Of a stretch of 64,000 nt of DNA, positions 26,537 through 35,245 are shown piece by piece. A program made the translations under genes and the position numbers. Within the stretch, counting starts at the first letter, position 1. Every line of letters starts with the position of its first letter. The notes under the pieces are model-generated. The model saw only the letters and a program-made list of their open reading frames with translations, ran no database searches and was not told the DNA's origin. The DNA comes from DAIDKA01 sp036267975 (GTDB lineage: Bacteria > Pseudomonadota > Gammaproteobacteria > Steroidobacterales > Steroidobacteraceae): the NCBI GenBank assembly GCA_036267975.1, contig DATAVA010000012.1:62001-126000 (forward strand), read 5' to 3'.

Positions 26537-27759
26537 GGGGCGGCCCGGGCGAGCGCGGGTATCTGCGCAATGCTCACGCCCTTCAGGTTCTCGGTCACGA
26601 TCCGCTGCAGTTCCGCGTCCACCCCGGCATCCTGTGCCGCGTAGACGTCGGTTTTCACATCGGCCGGCCAGGTCGGTCGCAGCGACAGTGACGCGCCGGA
26701 CAGATCGTGCACGTCGATTTCAATGTTGGTTGACAGCCCGAGAAACAGCGGATGGACCTTCAATTCACTGGGATCCAGGCCGATCCGTACCGGCAGCCGC
26801 TGTACGATCTTGATCCAGTTGCCGGTGGCGTTCTCCGCCGGCAGTACCGCCAGCGCCGCGCCGGTGCCCGCGTCCAGCCCGAGCACGATGCCGTGGTACT
26901 TGAAGCCCGATCCGTACACGTCCGCGGTCACCCGCACGGGCTGCCCGATACGTATCTTCTGCAGCTGCGTTTCCTTGACGTTCGCATCGATCCACACACT
27001 CTCCAGCGGCACGATGGCCAGCATTTCGGAGGCTGGCGTCACCTGCTGCCCGAGCTGCACGCTGCGCCGCACGACATATCCGGAAATGGGCGCAAGAATC
27101 CGCGTGCGATTGCTGGCCAGCCATGCCGAGCGCAGGCTGGCTTCGGCCTGCATCACGCGCGGATGGTTCTGCGGGTCGGTATCGGCGACGGCCGCATGCG
27201 TGGCCACGAACTGCGCGCGTGCCTGCCGCAGCCCGGCCTCGGCGCTGCGCGTGCCCTCCTGGTCCCGCTCGAGATCCTGCTGCGCGACACCATGCGCGCT
27301 GATCAGCCCCCGGTCGCGACTCAGATTCTGATCGGCCAGTTTGAGCTGCGCTGCCTGCGCCGCAATCGTCGCCTTGTCACGGATCTCCTGGGCAAACAGC
27401 TGCACGACCTCGCGCACGGTCTGGGCGAGATTGGCCTTGGCCTGTGCTAACGAGTTGTCCGTATCGTGGGAATCCAGCCGCACCAGCAGCTGGCCGCGCC
27501 GCACGGCCTGAGTCTCATCGGTCGTGATCTCGGCCACGGTCCCGCTGATCTGCGGCGCGAGCCGCACCAGATCGCCGTTGACATAGGCGTCGGTGGTGGC
27601 GACGTAGTAACGCCCGATGGCCAGGTGATAGATCAGTACGCCAATGGCGATCAGGACCAGCACCGCGCCGAAGACAGCAATGACGATGTAATTGCGTTTC
27701 TTGTCATGCGCGGCCTTTTCCGGATCCTCCTCGTCCTCTTCATCGCCTTGGTCCGTCAT
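26533..27759 (-). CDS. HlyD-family membrane fusion protein (EmrA-like)
   Basis: The 408-residue adaptor starts with an acidic cytoplasmic tail (DQGDEEDEEDPEKAA), one helix (about residues 24-46), a biotinyl-lipoyl-like half motif with TTDAYVNGD, long coiled-coil helices (residues about 110-220) and the second lipoyl half with LAPISGYVVRRSVQLGQQV. These are EmrA features. The start at ATG 27759 overlaps the outer-membrane factor stop (27756) by four bases; the longer frame runs into that gene. It bridges EmrB and the outer-membrane channel. Confidence 0.92.
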   Translation of the reverse strand: MTDQGDEEDEEDPEKAAHDKKRNYIVIAVFGAVLVLIAIGVLIYHLAIGRYYVATTDAYVNGDLVRLAPQISGTVAEITTDETQAVRRGQLLVRLDSHDTDNSLAQAKANLAQTVREVVQLFAQEIRDKATIAAQAAQLKLADQNLSRDRGLISAHGVAQQDLERDQEGTRSAEAGLRQARAQFVATHAAVADTDPQNHPRVMQAEASLRSAWLASNRTRILAPISGYVVRRSVQLGQQVTPASEMLAIVPLESVWIDANVKETQLQKIRIGQPVRVTADVYGSGFKYHGIVLGLDAGTGAALAVLPAENATGNWIKIVQRLPVRIGLDPSELKVHPLFLGLSTNIEIDVHDLSGASLSLRPTWPADVKTDVYAAQDAGVDAELQRIVTENLKGVSIAQIPALARAAP

Positions 27760-29261
27760 GGTGAAGTCCTCGCCGCCAGCGGTTTTTCGTCGGGAACGGC
27801 GGCCGGGTCGGTGGCGTTCCACCAGCCACCGCCTGACGCTCGGAACAGTTCGGCCGCGTCCGTGAACCGCTGGGCACTGGCCTGCACCGCACCCAGCACC
27901 GCTGATTGGTACTGTTGCTCGGCCGTCAGCACCACCAGCTCGTTGACGAGGCCATGTTGAAATTGATCGCGGGCCAGATCACGGTTCGCGCGTGCGGTAG
28001 CAAGGGCCGCCGTGTGGGCTGAATAACTGTCTGCATCGTGCTGCAGGGCGTTCAATGCATCGGTGACTTCCACGAAGGCACCGATGACGGTGCTGCGATA
28101 CTGTGCCTGTGCCTGCGCGAACCGCTCGCGCGCGGCCTTCTCCCGGGCACGCAAGCTGCCGCCGGCAAACACCGGTGCCGACATGCCGAGCGCGGCGCTC
28201 CATATCGATGCGGGCTCGGTGAACAGGTCGCTGGTCTTGATTGACTGCTGCGCGAACTGGGCCGAAATATCGAAATCAGGAAAGCGTGCGGCCCGCGCGA
28301 CTCCGACATTGGCGCTGGCCGCGTGCAGCAGGTCTTCGGCCTCGAGAATATCGGGGCGCTGCCGCACGAGGCGCGATGGCAGCGCCACCGGCAAGCTCGG
28401 GGGCAGCACGAAGTCGCGCAAGGTGAGCTTCGGTATGGCGCCTTGCTCGGGAGACGATCCGATCAATCGCAACAGTGCATCCCGCAGTACATCGCGTTGC
28501 TTTTCGATGGCCGGGAGCGTGGCGCGGGCGTTTTCCAGCTGCGCCTGTGCCTGCAGTGTTTCGCTGCGCACGGTCTTGCCGGCATTCTCCAGGGTGCGCG
28601 TGAGGTCATACTGCGCCTGCAAATCGGCAATCAGCTGCTGCGTCACCTCGAGCTGCTCGCTTTGCGCGGCATAACCGAAAGCCGTTACGACCACCTGATC
28701 AATCAGCGTGACGTAGACATCCAGCACCTCGCGCCGCACGCTTGAGGTCTGCGCGGCCTGCGATTCGATGGTGCGTTTGAGCTTGCCGAAGACGTCCAGG
28801 TCGTAGGCCAGCGAGGGCCCGAGCGAGTACTGGTTGGCGGTCACCTGCAGTGCCTCATCCGGTTCGTAGAGCAGGCTGCCGTTCACACGGGCACGTTCGG
28901 CGCGGGCGGCAAAGTCAATCTGCGGCAACGCGCTGCCCGCGACCGCCTCGAGCTCATACTGCGCGGCGCGCAGGTTGTGGCGGGCGGCCGCGAGGCTCGG
29001 GTTCGAGCGCAGCGCCGCCTGCACCAGATGATCGAGCGACTCGGAATGAAACAATGCGTACCACGCCGCTTCGATATCCGCCCCGTATTCAATGCCCTCG
29101 TTGCCGATCGCCGCAGGCGGCGGGCTGTAGGCGTGCGCGGGCGGTGCGGGCGCCTGAAAATCGGGGCCGAGCACACACCCGGCGCAGCAGGCCGCTGCCA
29201 GTGCGCACAGGGGCACGAAGTATCTGCGCGAGCCGCGCCCGGGAGGCAATGGTGCAGACAT
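27756..29261 (-). CDS. Outer-membrane efflux lipoprotein (NodT/OprM-type)
   Basis: The 501-residue protein is an RND/EmrAB-type outer-membrane factor. It has a lipoprotein signal with cysteines at the end of a short hydrophobic stretch (AACCAGCVLGPDF), two TolC-like repeats of coiled-coil helices, and the typical block ARHNLRAAQYELEAV. GGAGG five bases before ATG 29261 supports this start over upstream in-frame starts. It is the first of three overlapping pump genes. A BON-domain gene lies 40 bp upstream and may share the transcript. Confidence 0.92.
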   Translation of the reverse strand: MSAPLPPGRGSRRYFVPLCALAAACCAGCVLGPDFQAPAPPAHAYSPPPAAIGNEGIEYGADIEAAWYALFHSESLDHLVQAALRSNPSLAAARHNLRAAQYELEAVAGSALPQIDFAARAERARVNGSLLYEPDEALQVTANQYSLGPSLAYDLDVFGKLKRTIESQAAQTSSVRREVLDVYVTLIDQVVVTAFGYAAQSEQLEVTQQLIADLQAQYDLTRTLENAGKTVRSETLQAQAQLENARATLPAIEKQRDVLRDALLRLIGSSPEQGAIPKLTLRDFVLPPSLPVALPSRLVRQRPDILEAEDLLHAASANVGVARAARFPDFDISAQFAQQSIKTSDLFTEPASIWSAALGMSAPVFAGGSLRAREKAARERFAQAQAQYRSTVIGAFVEVTDALNALQHDADSYSAHTAALATARANRDLARDQFQHGLVNELVVLTAEQQYQSAVLGAVQASAQRFTDAAELFRASGGGWWNATDPAAVPDEKPLAARTSP

Positions 29262-29301
29262 GAGGGCCTCCATCCTCGTTGCCGAAGGCAACGCGCAGTT
29301 T

Positions 29302-29676
29302 CTAGCTCCGTGGAGCAACCTTCAGGGCATCGAGGACGTTGCCTGCGCCCGCCGCCGTGACCGCCTTGGCGACGACGGCCGACTTTTCGGCATCACTGCG
29401 TACGACGCCATTCAGGGTCACATGACCATTGAGCGTTACAATTTTCACGTTGTGGGCGTCGACCGAGAGACTCTTGTCCGCCATGACGCTGCGCCGGATG
29501 GTCTGGGTCAGTTTCAGGTCCTGCCGGCGGTTCGACTGCCCGTCGGCGATGCTGCCGGGGTCAGTGGAATTCTCCGTGGCGGCATTGGACCGGCTGTTGT
29601 CGGGCGCCTGCGCCAGAATCACCCCGCCCGACGCCGCGCCCAGCACGGCGAGCACTGCGATAGCTGCGCTCTTCAT
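29302..29676 (-). CDS. BON-domain periplasmic protein
   Basis: The 124-residue product has a signal peptide (cleavage near ILAQA, residue about 23), a short linker and one BON domain (residues about 54-120) with the pattern LTQTIRRSVMADKSLS, VKIVTLNGHVTLNG and NVLDALKV. BON domains (as in OsmY) bind phospholipid membranes and often respond to stress. It lies 12 bp after the glycine-zipper protein gene in the same direction. GAGGT upstream serves as ribosome-binding site. Confidence 0.85.
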   Translation of the reverse strand: MKSAAIAVLAVLGAASGGVILAQAPDNSRSNAATENSTDPGSIADGQSNRRQDLKLTQTIRRSVMADKSLSVDAHNVKIVTLNGHVTLNGVVRSDAEKSAVVAKAVTAAGAGNVLDALKVAPRS

Positions 29677-29688
29677 AGCGGCGTACCT

Positions 29689-30234
29689 CTAGGCGGCAGA
29701 GGCGGTCTTGGGGGACGTTGACTCGCTACTGGAGGCGATGTCCTCCGCCTTCGTGCCCTTCAGGATGCTCTTCGCGCGCGCGATCTCATCGGAGGTATCG
29801 CAATGCACGGACAGCAAGGTGCCGCCGCCCATCACGCGCCCTTCATAGCGCTTGGCCTCGTATTCGGGGATGCCCATTCCGGTCAGTGCGCCGACGATGC
29901 CGCCCACCGCGCCGCCGACGCCCAGGCCTGCCAGTCCGGCCATGATCGGGCCGGCAGCAATCAAAGGGCCGACGCCCGGAATCGCGAGCACCCCGATGCC
30001 GGCGAGCAGGCCGAGCACGCCGCCAATGGCGCCTCCGGCGGTCACGCCGACGGCGGTGCCCTCCGGTGCCTTGGTATCCTTGTGATGCGCGAAAGCCTGC
30101 GAACTTTGCGTGTCCGGCAACAGGACCGAAATCGCGGAGCTGGAGAATCCGGCTGCAATGAAGGCATCAACGGCGATCTCTGCCTGCGACTGCAACGGAT
30201 AGATGCCAAATACGGCCATCTTCTTACTGGTCAT
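29689..30234 (-). CDS. General stress 17M-like protein with glycine-rich membrane segment
   Basis: The 181-residue protein starts with a ferredoxin-like domain (MAVFGIYPLQSQAEIAVDAFIAAGFSS) like YflT/general stress protein 17M. It continues into a glycine- and alanine-rich region (residues about 62-115; GGAIGGVLGLLAGIGVLAIPG) that looks like a glycine zipper able to enter membranes. The C-terminal part again carries a ferredoxin-like half. AGGAG lies eight bases before ATG 30234. Longer starts into the kinase gene region are unlikely. Probable role in stress tolerance; no partner is known. Confidence 0.75.
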   Translation of the reverse strand: MTSKKMAVFGIYPLQSQAEIAVDAFIAAGFSSSAISVLLPDTQSSQAFAHHKDTKAPEGTAVGVTAGGAIGGVLGLLAGIGVLAIPGVGPLIAAGPIMAGLAGLGVGGAVGGIVGALTGMGIPEYEAKRYEGRVMGGGTLLSVHCDTSDEIARAKSILKGTKAEDIASSSESTSPKTASAA

Positions 30235-30367
30235 GGGCGTCTCCTGTACTAGGCTTGCGATGTTGGCCGCATCGCGCGCGCCTGCCCATTCCCGGACGCC
30301 CATGCCACTGTCAGCCGATGCCACAGGCGGCTGTAAGGCATTGCCAATGTCTAGCGCAGTCGTGGGC

Positions 30368-31648
30368 TCAGCGTCGGGTACCGGTCCGGCGCAGCGCGCG
30401 GATACCGGCGATCGCTTCGATCGCCTGTTCGGCGCTTGTGAACCGATCATCGCGTGACTTGGCGAGCAGGCCTTCGAGCAGCGCCTGCAGGTGTACGTGG
30501 GTGTGCGGCAATTGCGGCACGGGCGCGGTGACGTGCTGTTGCAGCACATCCATGGCCGAGTGCCCCGTGTAGGGCTTGCGGCCGGTGATCATTTCGTAGA
30601 ACAGGACGCCGAGGCTGTACAGGTCGGTGCGACCGTCGAGATCCTCGCCCAGGGCCTGTTCGGGACTCATGTAGTACGGGGAACCGCGCAGCACGCCGGT
30701 GCGGGTGATGTTCGCTGCGCCATCGACGCTGCGCGCGAGGCCGAAGTCGATCAGTACGATGGTGTCGTTCTCGCGCAGCATCACGTTCGGCGGTTTCAGG
30801 TCCCGATGCAGGATGCCGGCGGCATGCACGACCTGCAGGCCGCGGGCGATCTGTTCGAGGTAGCGCAGCGCATCGGCCTCGAGAATGCCGCGCAGCAGAC
30901 GGCTCTTGAAATCCCCGCGCGGGAAATATTCCATGGCCAGAAATTCGCGGCCCGCATTGATGCCATAGTCATAGATCGTGACGATGGCGGGATTGCGCAG
31001 GGCGCACAGCGCCTCGTACTCATGGGCAAAGACCTGCTGCCCGTCCGGATCATCGTTCTCGCTTTTGGTGACCTTCAGCGCCACATCGCCGCAGAGCTTT
31101 TCGCTGCTCGCGAGGTACACCAGCGCCTTGTCGGATTCGCCAATGGTCTTGCGGATGGTATAGCCGGGTATCGGGTCGCGCAGGGCTCGGGCCGCGGCGG
31201 TGGGATCGACGGACTCCTCCGCCAGTTCCGCGGATTGTGCGGCGTCGAGCTCAATGCGGCGCAACGCAAGTTTTACCGCGGTGCGCAGCCGATCCGGATT
31301 CACCAGTCGCTTCGGCAGATAGTCGAGTGCACCCAGTTGCAGCGCCCGCACCGCCGTCAGTTCATTGCCGTCCTCGGCAATGGCGATGACGGCGGGCAAC
31401 TCGGGACGGTCGCGCAGCAGGCGCAGCCATTCGAGACCTTCGGAATGCGGATCCTCGGGGCTGTAGCCGAACTGGGCGACGAACATGACCAGGTGGAAGT
31501 CCTGGCGCGACAGGGTTTCGATGCGCGATTCGAATTCGCGGGCATCGATGGCGGTAATGGCTCCGTCCGGAAACAGCACGCCCAGGTGATTGCGCAACCA
31601 CTCGCGGTAGCGTGCATCACGATCAACAATCAGCAGGCGGGCGTTCAT
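30368..31648 (-). CDS. Ser/Thr protein kinase with degenerate receiver domain
   Basis: The 426-residue protein combines an N-terminal receiver-like fold (about residues 1-130) and a Hanks-type kinase (about 160-426). The receiver keeps the conserved lysine (K113, YLPKR) but has VMFVAQF where the phosphate-accepting aspartate should be, so it is a pseudo-receiver. The kinase has K192 (VALKV), HRDLKPPN (D283), DFG (D301) and SPE; the glycine loop is degenerate (IGESDKALV). The catalytic set looks intact. It lies 16 bp after the TonB-like gene in an ExeA/GspB cluster and so may regulate envelope machinery. No transmembrane helix is evident. Start at ATG 31648 is the family-like choice; upstream frame is a shadow. 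Confidence 0.9.
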   Translation of the reverse strand: MNARLLIVDRDARYREWLRNHLGVLFPDGAITAIDAREFESRIETLSRQDFHLVMFVAQFGYSPEDPHSEGLEWLRLLRDRPELPAVIAIAEDGNELTAVRALQLGALDYLPKRLVNPDRLRTAVKLALRRIELDAAQSAELAEESVDPTAAARALRDPIPGYTIRKTIGESDKALVYLASSEKLCGDVALKVTKSENDDPDGQQVFAHEYEALCALRNPAIVTIYDYGINAGREFLAMEYFPRGDFKSRLLRGILEADALRYLEQIARGLQVVHAAGILHRDLKPPNVMLRENDTIVLIDFGLARSVDGAANITRTGVLRGSPYYMSPEQALGEDLDGRTDLYSLGVLFYEMITGRKPYTGHSAMDVLQQHVTAPVPQLPHTHVHLQALLEGLLAKSRDDRFTSAEQAIEAIAGIRALRRTGTRR

Positions 31649-31664
31649 GGATCTTGGGGGCAAT

Positions 31665-32804
31665 CTATTTGTAGCCGAAGTTGAGCCGCAGGCGCGCGTG
31701 CTCGGTGACGGGCATGCCATCGCGCTCGATGGGCTGATAGCGCCACTGGGCCACGGCCGTGACCGACGATTTCTCGAAGACTCCGACGGGCCGGGCCTTC
31801 AGCACCGTCACATCCGTCACGCTGCCGTCCGGATGCACCGTGAATTCCAGATCCACGTAGCCGGCCAGATCGTTCTCGCGAGCGACCTCCGGAAACTCCG
31901 GATCCACGGCGTACACGCGATGCAGGATGACGGCGGCTACCGAGAGCGGATCGCGCGCCTCGCTGGCCGGAGGCGTAGAGGTGGGCGGCCCGGGGGCATC
32001 CGGCGCGGAGACGAGAGTTGCACTGATCGCGGTGGCCGCACTGGCTGCGACGATCGGCGCAAGTGCCGGGGTGGGGCCTACGATCTTCGGGGATGGCGCC
32101 GGTGTGGGCGGGCGCGCCACGGGCGCCACGGGCGCCACAGGCGCCGCGAGGCGCGGAGCAATCTGCGCCACGGCCGGCGGCATGGCAACGGCGTGCGTTG
32201 GCGAACTTCTGTGCATGTGATACCACGCAGCGCTCGCCGCGATCACGGCTACGCCAACGGTGGCCGGGAGCCACGGCAACTCCCGCGGCTGCAGCGCCAA
32301 CTGCTCCGGTTGCGACATCGACAGGGCCGCGAGAATGCCGCTCGTCGCGCCGCTGTCCTCGCGTTTGCGCCAGGCGGCATCCACGAACAGCTTCACGCGT
32401 TGTGCGGACACGGGCTTGTGCAAGAACCGGTAGATGGTGCCGTCGGCGACCAGCCCGGCCAGTTCGGTCTGCGCGGTGCCATCGCCGGCCACGACCAGCA
32501 CGACATCGGGTAGCTCAACATGCAGTCGCTGGGCCAGCTGCGCCGTGGTCCCAGGGTGGGAGGGGTCCGTCGCCGCGTCGATGAATACGACGCCGGCATG
32601 GCCGCTCAGCAGGTGAGTCGCCAGGGCAGCCTCATCGGCGACGACGAGCAGGGATTCGGGCGCGACGACGCTGGCCAGCGCGTCGCTCAGCGATTCATCG
32701 TGCGTCAGCAGTACCAGCTTTTCAGCAACGCGGATGCCGCCTGCGAACGGCACCAGACCGGCAAGCGCCTCGGAAGCGGCCTGTTTCTGCGGTGAAACCG
32801 ACAC
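31665..32804 (-). CDS. TonB-family protein with N-terminal receiver domain
   Basis: The 379-residue protein begins at GTG 32804. Residues about 27-145 read as a response-regulator receiver: the acidic pair D36/E37, the phospho-acceptor D76 in VVFIDAAT and K130 in FLHKP are all present. A single helix follows (about residues 178-196), then a proline/alanine-rich linker with APV repeats (about 200-285), then a TonB C-terminal domain (about 290-379; GYVDLEFTVHPDGSV). In classical TonB the helix is at the N-terminus; here a cytosolic receiver precedes it. No ExbB/ExbD genes are near; the setting is the ExeA/GspB cluster. The C-terminus would interact with outer-membrane partners. Confidence 0.85.
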   Translation of the reverse strand: MSVSPQKQAASEALAGLVPFAGGIRVAEKLVLLTHDESLSDALASVVAPESLLVVADEAALATHLLSGHAGVVFIDAATDPSHPGTTAQLAQRLHVELPDVVLVVAGDGTAQTELAGLVADGTIYRFLHKPVSAQRVKLFVDAAWRKREDSGATSGILAALSMSQPEQLALQPRELPWLPATVGVAVIAASAAWYHMHRSSPTHAVAMPPAVAQIAPRLAAPVAPVAPVARPPTPAPSPKIVGPTPALAPIVAASAATAISATLVSAPDAPGPPTSTPPASEARDPLSVAAVILHRVYAVDPEFPEVARENDLAGYVDLEFTVHPDGSVTDVTVLKARPVGVFEKSSVTAVAQWRYQPIERDGMPVTEHARLRLNFGYK

Positions 32805-32939
32805 TGTAGATGTATGTCCCGGATAGGCTGCGCCCCCTCACTGGGGCAGGCATGGACCCTCAGGTGAACCATGACGGATGGCCAGCCGAATGTCGCCGGG
32901 CGGCATCGATTTCTGTGAATTCGGTCTCCCGGGAGGGGA

Positions 32940-33602
32940 TTATTGGCGCTGCAGGAAGAACCTGGAGCCGCGCCAGGACAGGATCGCCCCGTCGGGGGTG
33001 ATGGACTCGACGCGCACTCCTGCCGGTGAACTCTCGCCTTCCCGGAGCTTCACCATGTTCAGGTAGACGAACCGATCGGCGGGGTTGGCGGCGTATGCGT
33101 GAAGGTCCAGCTTCAGCTCCGGCAAGTTGGCGCCCGGTGCGCTGGCGGCCTGATCGTAGGTGGGCACATCGCTGCTGTTCTGGCTGTTCGTCTGGCCGTT
33201 GCGGGGCGCGGCCGGCGCGGGCTCGACGGCGGGTGCGTCATCCGCCGCCGTGGCACTGGCTGCGCTGTTCGGTGGCGCCGACGATGCAGTGGCGGGCGAG
33301 TTGGCGGCGGGCGCTGTCGCAGCGATGGGCGGCGCAGGCACGCCAGGCGCAGCCACGGCCGCGGGGGGCGGCGTCGCGGCGGGAGTCGTGTTGGCATCGG
33401 CCTGTGGCGCCGCGCTGTGACTGCCGCGCAGCAGGACCACGCCCAGCACTCCGATATTGATGATCAGCAGACCCCCGAGCACCAGCAGCCATGCGGGCAC
33501 GCCCTGTCGTGGCGGCGCCATTTTCATTTCGTACAGCGCCGGAGCATCAGCGCGTTGCCGCTGGGCTTCAGACTTCTTCAATGCGTCCAGGATGAAGGAC
33601 AT
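32940..33602 (-). CDS. gspB: GspB-like general secretion pathway protein
   Basis: The 220-residue protein opens with MSFILDALKKSEAQRQ, the trademark of GspB/ExeB-type proteins. It then has one helix (residues about 38-58), a long Ala/Pro-rich periplasmic linker and a C-terminal T2SSB domain (about 155-220; PADRFVYLNMVKLREGE). GspB works with ExeA/GspA to place the secretin of the type II secretion system through the peptidoglycan. Two bases separate it from the exeA stop upstream. No T2SS core genes lie in the window. Confidence 0.9.
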   Translation of the reverse strand: MSFILDALKKSEAQRQRADAPALYEMKMAPPRQGVPAWLLVLGGLLIINIGVLGVVLLRGSHSAAPQADANTTPAATPPPAAVAAPGVPAPPIAATAPAANSPATASSAPPNSAASATAADDAPAVEPAPAAPRNGQTNSQNSSDVPTYDQAASAPGANLPELKLDLHAYAANPADRFVYLNMVKLREGESSPAGVRVESITPDGAILSWRGSRFFLQRQ

Positions 33603-33604
33603 GG

Positions 33605-35236
33605 TCAGCTACCGTGTTCCGGCACGGACGCAAGTTGCGGCGAGTCCGGTTTTGCAAGCGCGCTGTTCAACACGACCAGGGTCTGCACTCCGGCCACGCC
33701 ATCGACATTCAATCGATGTGCGCGCTGGAAGTCTCGCACGAGTTGCGACAGCTCTCCATCATAGACGTCGCTGGGATTGGCCGGGGCAACCTTTCCGGTC
33801 AGTCGTGTCAATTCCTGGCGTAACTGACGGATCTCGATCCCATGCATGCCCGGCGTCAGCGGCTTCGGATCACGCGTTGCCGGTCGCCACAGCAGAATGA
33901 AATCCCCGAACCAGTAGCGCGACAGGTCACCGATGCTCACCTGGTGCGGATCATTGCCGATATTCACATCGGCATGCTCGTCGTTGAGCCCGCGCAGCAC
34001 CACCTGGTGTGCGCCGTCCGCATCGTCCGTGAGCATGAGGATAGCGGGGCGGTTGTATAGCCGCAGTTGCGCAAGCGAACCTTTCTGCACGTAACACTCC
34101 AGTCCCTGCGCCGCGGCCTGCGTGCATGGATCGGCGGTGCCGGCGGTGTAATGCGCGCCCCAGATGCTGAACAGCTGGCCGAACGCGGCATCGGGCGTGG
34201 TGTCGGCGGCATGCCGGGCAAGCAGCGAACCCAGCGAGGGCGTCGGGGCGGAAGCGATTACCGGCGCAACGTGGAGGGGGGCCGGCACGGGCGTATGGCG
34301 TTGAGCCTGCAGGGGCGCGGCAGCGTGCACCCATGGACCATAGCGCCATGCGGCCAATGAACCGCACACCACCACGATCGCCGTCGCGGCGGCCACGCTC
34401 CAGGGCAACCACCAGGGCCACAACTGTCGCCCGAATACTTCCATCGCGCCGCGTCGGACGAAGGAGGGTCCGACCTGGTGACGGTCCTGCGTATAGGCGC
34501 CGAGCAGGGCGCGGTCACACAAAACGTTGATCAGTCGCGGCACGCCGCCGGAGCGCCGCTGCACCTCGCGCAGCGCGGCAGGCGTGAAGATGTCCGAGGT
34601 GGCGCCGGCCACACGCAGGCGGTGGCGCACATAGGCGGCCGTTTCCTCGGGAGTGAGCGGGCACAGGTGATAGCGACCGGTGATGCGCTGCGCGAGCTGC
34701 CGCAGCTCGTTGCGATCCAGCAGCTCGCGCAACTCGGGCTGCCCGATGAGGATGATCTGCAGCAGCTTTTGGGTATTGGTTTCGAGGTTGGTGAGCAGTC
34801 GCACCTGCTCGAGGACCTCGGGCGCGAGGTTCTGCGCCTCATCGACCACCAGCACCACGCGCTTGCCGCCGCTGTGGGCGCGCAGCAGGTATTGGCTGAG
34901 GATATCGACCAGATCCTTGAGGCTGCCGGTGGCCGAATCCTGCACGCCAATGCCGAGCTCCTCGCAGATGGTCAGCAGGAACTCCGGGGCCGTCATGCGC
35001 GGATTGAGGATCAGCGCAATCTCGGCGTGCTGCGGCGTTTGCGCCAGCAGCGAACGCACCACCGTGGTCTTGCCGGTGCCGACCTCGCCCGTGAGCTGAA
35101 TGAAGCCGCCGGCCTCGGTGACACCATACAGCAGGTGTGCCAGCGCTTCCGCGTGCCGCTCGCTCAGGAACAGATAGCGCGGATCAGGCGTGATCGCGAA
35201 GGGCTTTTCGTTCAGTCCAAAGAAGGCCAGGTACAT
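33605..35236 (-). CDS. ExeA-like AAA ATPase with peptidoglycan-binding domain
   Basis: The 543-residue protein has an AAA domain (about residues 1-270) with Walker A GEVGTGKTT and Walker B VVLVVDEAQ. A single membrane helix (about 282-305; WSVAAATAIVVVCGSLAAW) follows, then a periplasmic region with a C39-peptidase-like stretch and a C-terminal peptidoglycan-binding domain (about 460-525; LVRDFQRAHRLNVDGVAG). This is the GspA/ExeA arrangement. It couples ATP use in the cytoplasm to remodelling or secretin insertion in the cell wall. It heads a minus-strand run of gspB, the receiver-TonB gene and the kinase gene. Confidence 0.93.
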   Translation of the reverse strand: MYLAFFGLNEKPFAITPDPRYLFLSERHAEALAHLLYGVTEAGGFIQLTGEVGTGKTTVVRSLLAQTPQHAEIALILNPRMTAPEFLLTICEELGIGVQDSATGSLKDLVDILSQYLLRAHSGGKRVVLVVDEAQNLAPEVLEQVRLLTNLETNTQKLLQIILIGQPELRELLDRNELRQLAQRITGRYHLCPLTPEETAAYVRHRLRVAGATSDIFTPAALREVQRRSGGVPRLINVLCDRALLGAYTQDRHQVGPSFVRRGAMEVFGRQLWPWWLPWSVAAATAIVVVCGSLAAWRYGPWVHAAAPLQAQRHTPVPAPLHVAPVIASAPTPSLGSLLARHAADTTPDAAFGQLFSIWGAHYTAGTADPCTQAAAQGLECYVQKGSLAQLRLYNRPAILMLTDDADGAHQVVLRGLNDEHADVNIGNDPHQVSIGDLSRYWFGDFILLWRPATRDPKPLTPGMHGIEIRQLRQELTRLTGKVAPANPSDVYDGELSQLVRDFQRAHRLNVDGVAGVQTLVVLNSALAKPDSPQLASVPEHGS

Positions 35237-35245
35237 GATGCAATG

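Noticed and set aside
32100..32160. GGCGCCACG repeats
   Set aside because: They encode the APV-rich linker of the TonB-type protein; such linkers are normal in TonB proteins.
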